5,892 nucleotides of DNA from positions 1 to 5,892 of the forward strand of contig CAJKNS010000158.1 in NCBI GenBank assembly GCA_905201305.1, read 5' to 3'. Below are positions 5,426-5,892 of the stretch, piece by piece (the first letter of the stretch is position 1; each line of letters starts with the position of its first letter). Source of the DNA: an uncultured Eubacteriales bacterium. GTDB taxonomy: Bacteria > Bacillota > Clostridia > Oscillospirales > Oscillospiraceae. Below the pieces are notes generated by a model. The model was not told the origin of the DNA. It saw nothing but the letters and a program-made list of their open reading frames with translations, and searched no databases. The position numbers were made by a program, and so were the translations under genes.

Positions 5426-5892
5426 CATGTCGCCGTCCTTGCCGAAGCGTTCGTAACGTAGGTCGAAGTTGTAGTTGTAACCGTTCTGCAACTCTTCGTT
5501 ACCGCGGATTTGTGCCGAACCGTAGGACTCTTGATAGAGGAAGGGGGCCATCTCGATGAACGAGGGACGGGTGACGGTGCGCGAGGCAGAGAAGCGGATG
5601 CTGTTGGTGGGGTTCACCGCATATTTCAGGTTCAGGGCGGGGAAGAGGTCGTTCTTGTCTAAATTGCGCCGACGGGAGTACCAGTCGCCGCCGTCGCTGG
5701 CGTAGCGCACCCATTGCTTGCTCATTTCGTAGCGCAGGCCGAGGTTCACCAAGAGGGCTTCGGTGGGATAGAAGTCGGTCAGCAGGTAGGCGGAGTAGAT
5801 TTCGTTTCCGGCGCGGTAGCTGTCTTTGGGCTGCATCACACGCTGTACCACGATTTGTCCGTCGGCAATGTTCTGCTGGTTGAGGAAGCCGT
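5408..5892 (-). pseudogene. Fragment of a Bacteroidota TonB-dependent receptor beta-barrel
   Basis: About 161 residues from the right edge, open at its 5' end and without its own stop. The frame begins upstream of the window (GFLNQQNIADGQIVVQRV), so the internal GTG at 5851 is not a real start. Recognisable barrel strands: YSAYLLTDFYPTEALLVNLGLRYE (20-mer core YLLTDFYPTEALLVNLGLRY), then FPALNLKYAVNPTNSIRFSA, the hallmark SRTVTRPSFIEMAPF, IRGNEELQNGYNYNFDLRYE, and GDMLSVTGY. Such receptors sit in the outer membrane of Gram-negative cells and import ligands using TonB energy. A complete one also has a signal peptide, a plug domain and a barrel ending in a C-terminal aromatic strand; here the barrel is cut off internally. 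The moderately high GC would suit Alistipes-like or similar Bacteroidales, which is a guess. It is incompatible with the Gram-positive genes beside it and is best read as contaminating sequence joined to the contig. Confidence 0.8.

Overview
The window looks like a piece of a Gram-positive, moderately GC-rich gut-type Clostridia genome (Oscillospiraceae-like is an inference from protein style). The evidence is an EF-G2-type translation factor, a DUF4364 protein followed by a small XRE regulator, lipoproteins with Gram-positive style lipoboxes, strong AAGGAGG-like ribosome binding sites and consensus-like sigma-A promoters. The last roughly 480 bases (about 5410-5892) do not fit this picture. 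They encode part of a TonB-dependent outer-membrane receptor beta-barrel of the Bacteroidota kind, joined in frame to a clostridial lipoprotein. The window therefore probably comes from a metagenome assembly with a chimeric join near 5400-5415.

Layout. 1-2023 (minus): elongation factor G paralogue (EF-G2 subgroup), with its last residues cut off by the left edge. 2024-2377: divergent intergenic region with a near-consensus promoter for the EF-G gene (TTGAAA, 17 bp, TATAAT), a second promoter for the rightward genes (TTGTTT, 17 bp, TATAAT), and a small inverted repeat between them. 2378-3174 (plus): a two-gene unit, DUF4364 winged-helix protein plus XRE-type regulator, translationally coupled by an ATGA overlap and closed by a strong intrinsic terminator at 3181-3217. 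3237-5407 (minus): a compact four-gene cell-envelope operon. In transcription order it holds a lipoprotein with two GTW-motif repeats (5' end lost at the chimeric join), a second lipoprotein with a DxNxDGxxD loop, a DUF3137-like two-TM membrane protein, and a 65-residue membrane hairpin protein. 5408-5892 (minus): the foreign TonB-receptor fragment.

How the genes may work together. EF-G2 and the DUF4364/XRE pair share a control region but no proven function. The four-gene minus operon has gaps of 15 and 12 bases and one 4-base overlap, and all products are predicted to sit in or on the membrane, so they may form one envelope-associated unit of unknown role. No RNA genes, CRISPR arrays, insertion sequences or phage genes were seen. 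The most useful message for a reader is that the in-frame fusion ORF at the right end should not be taken as a real gene without read-level support.
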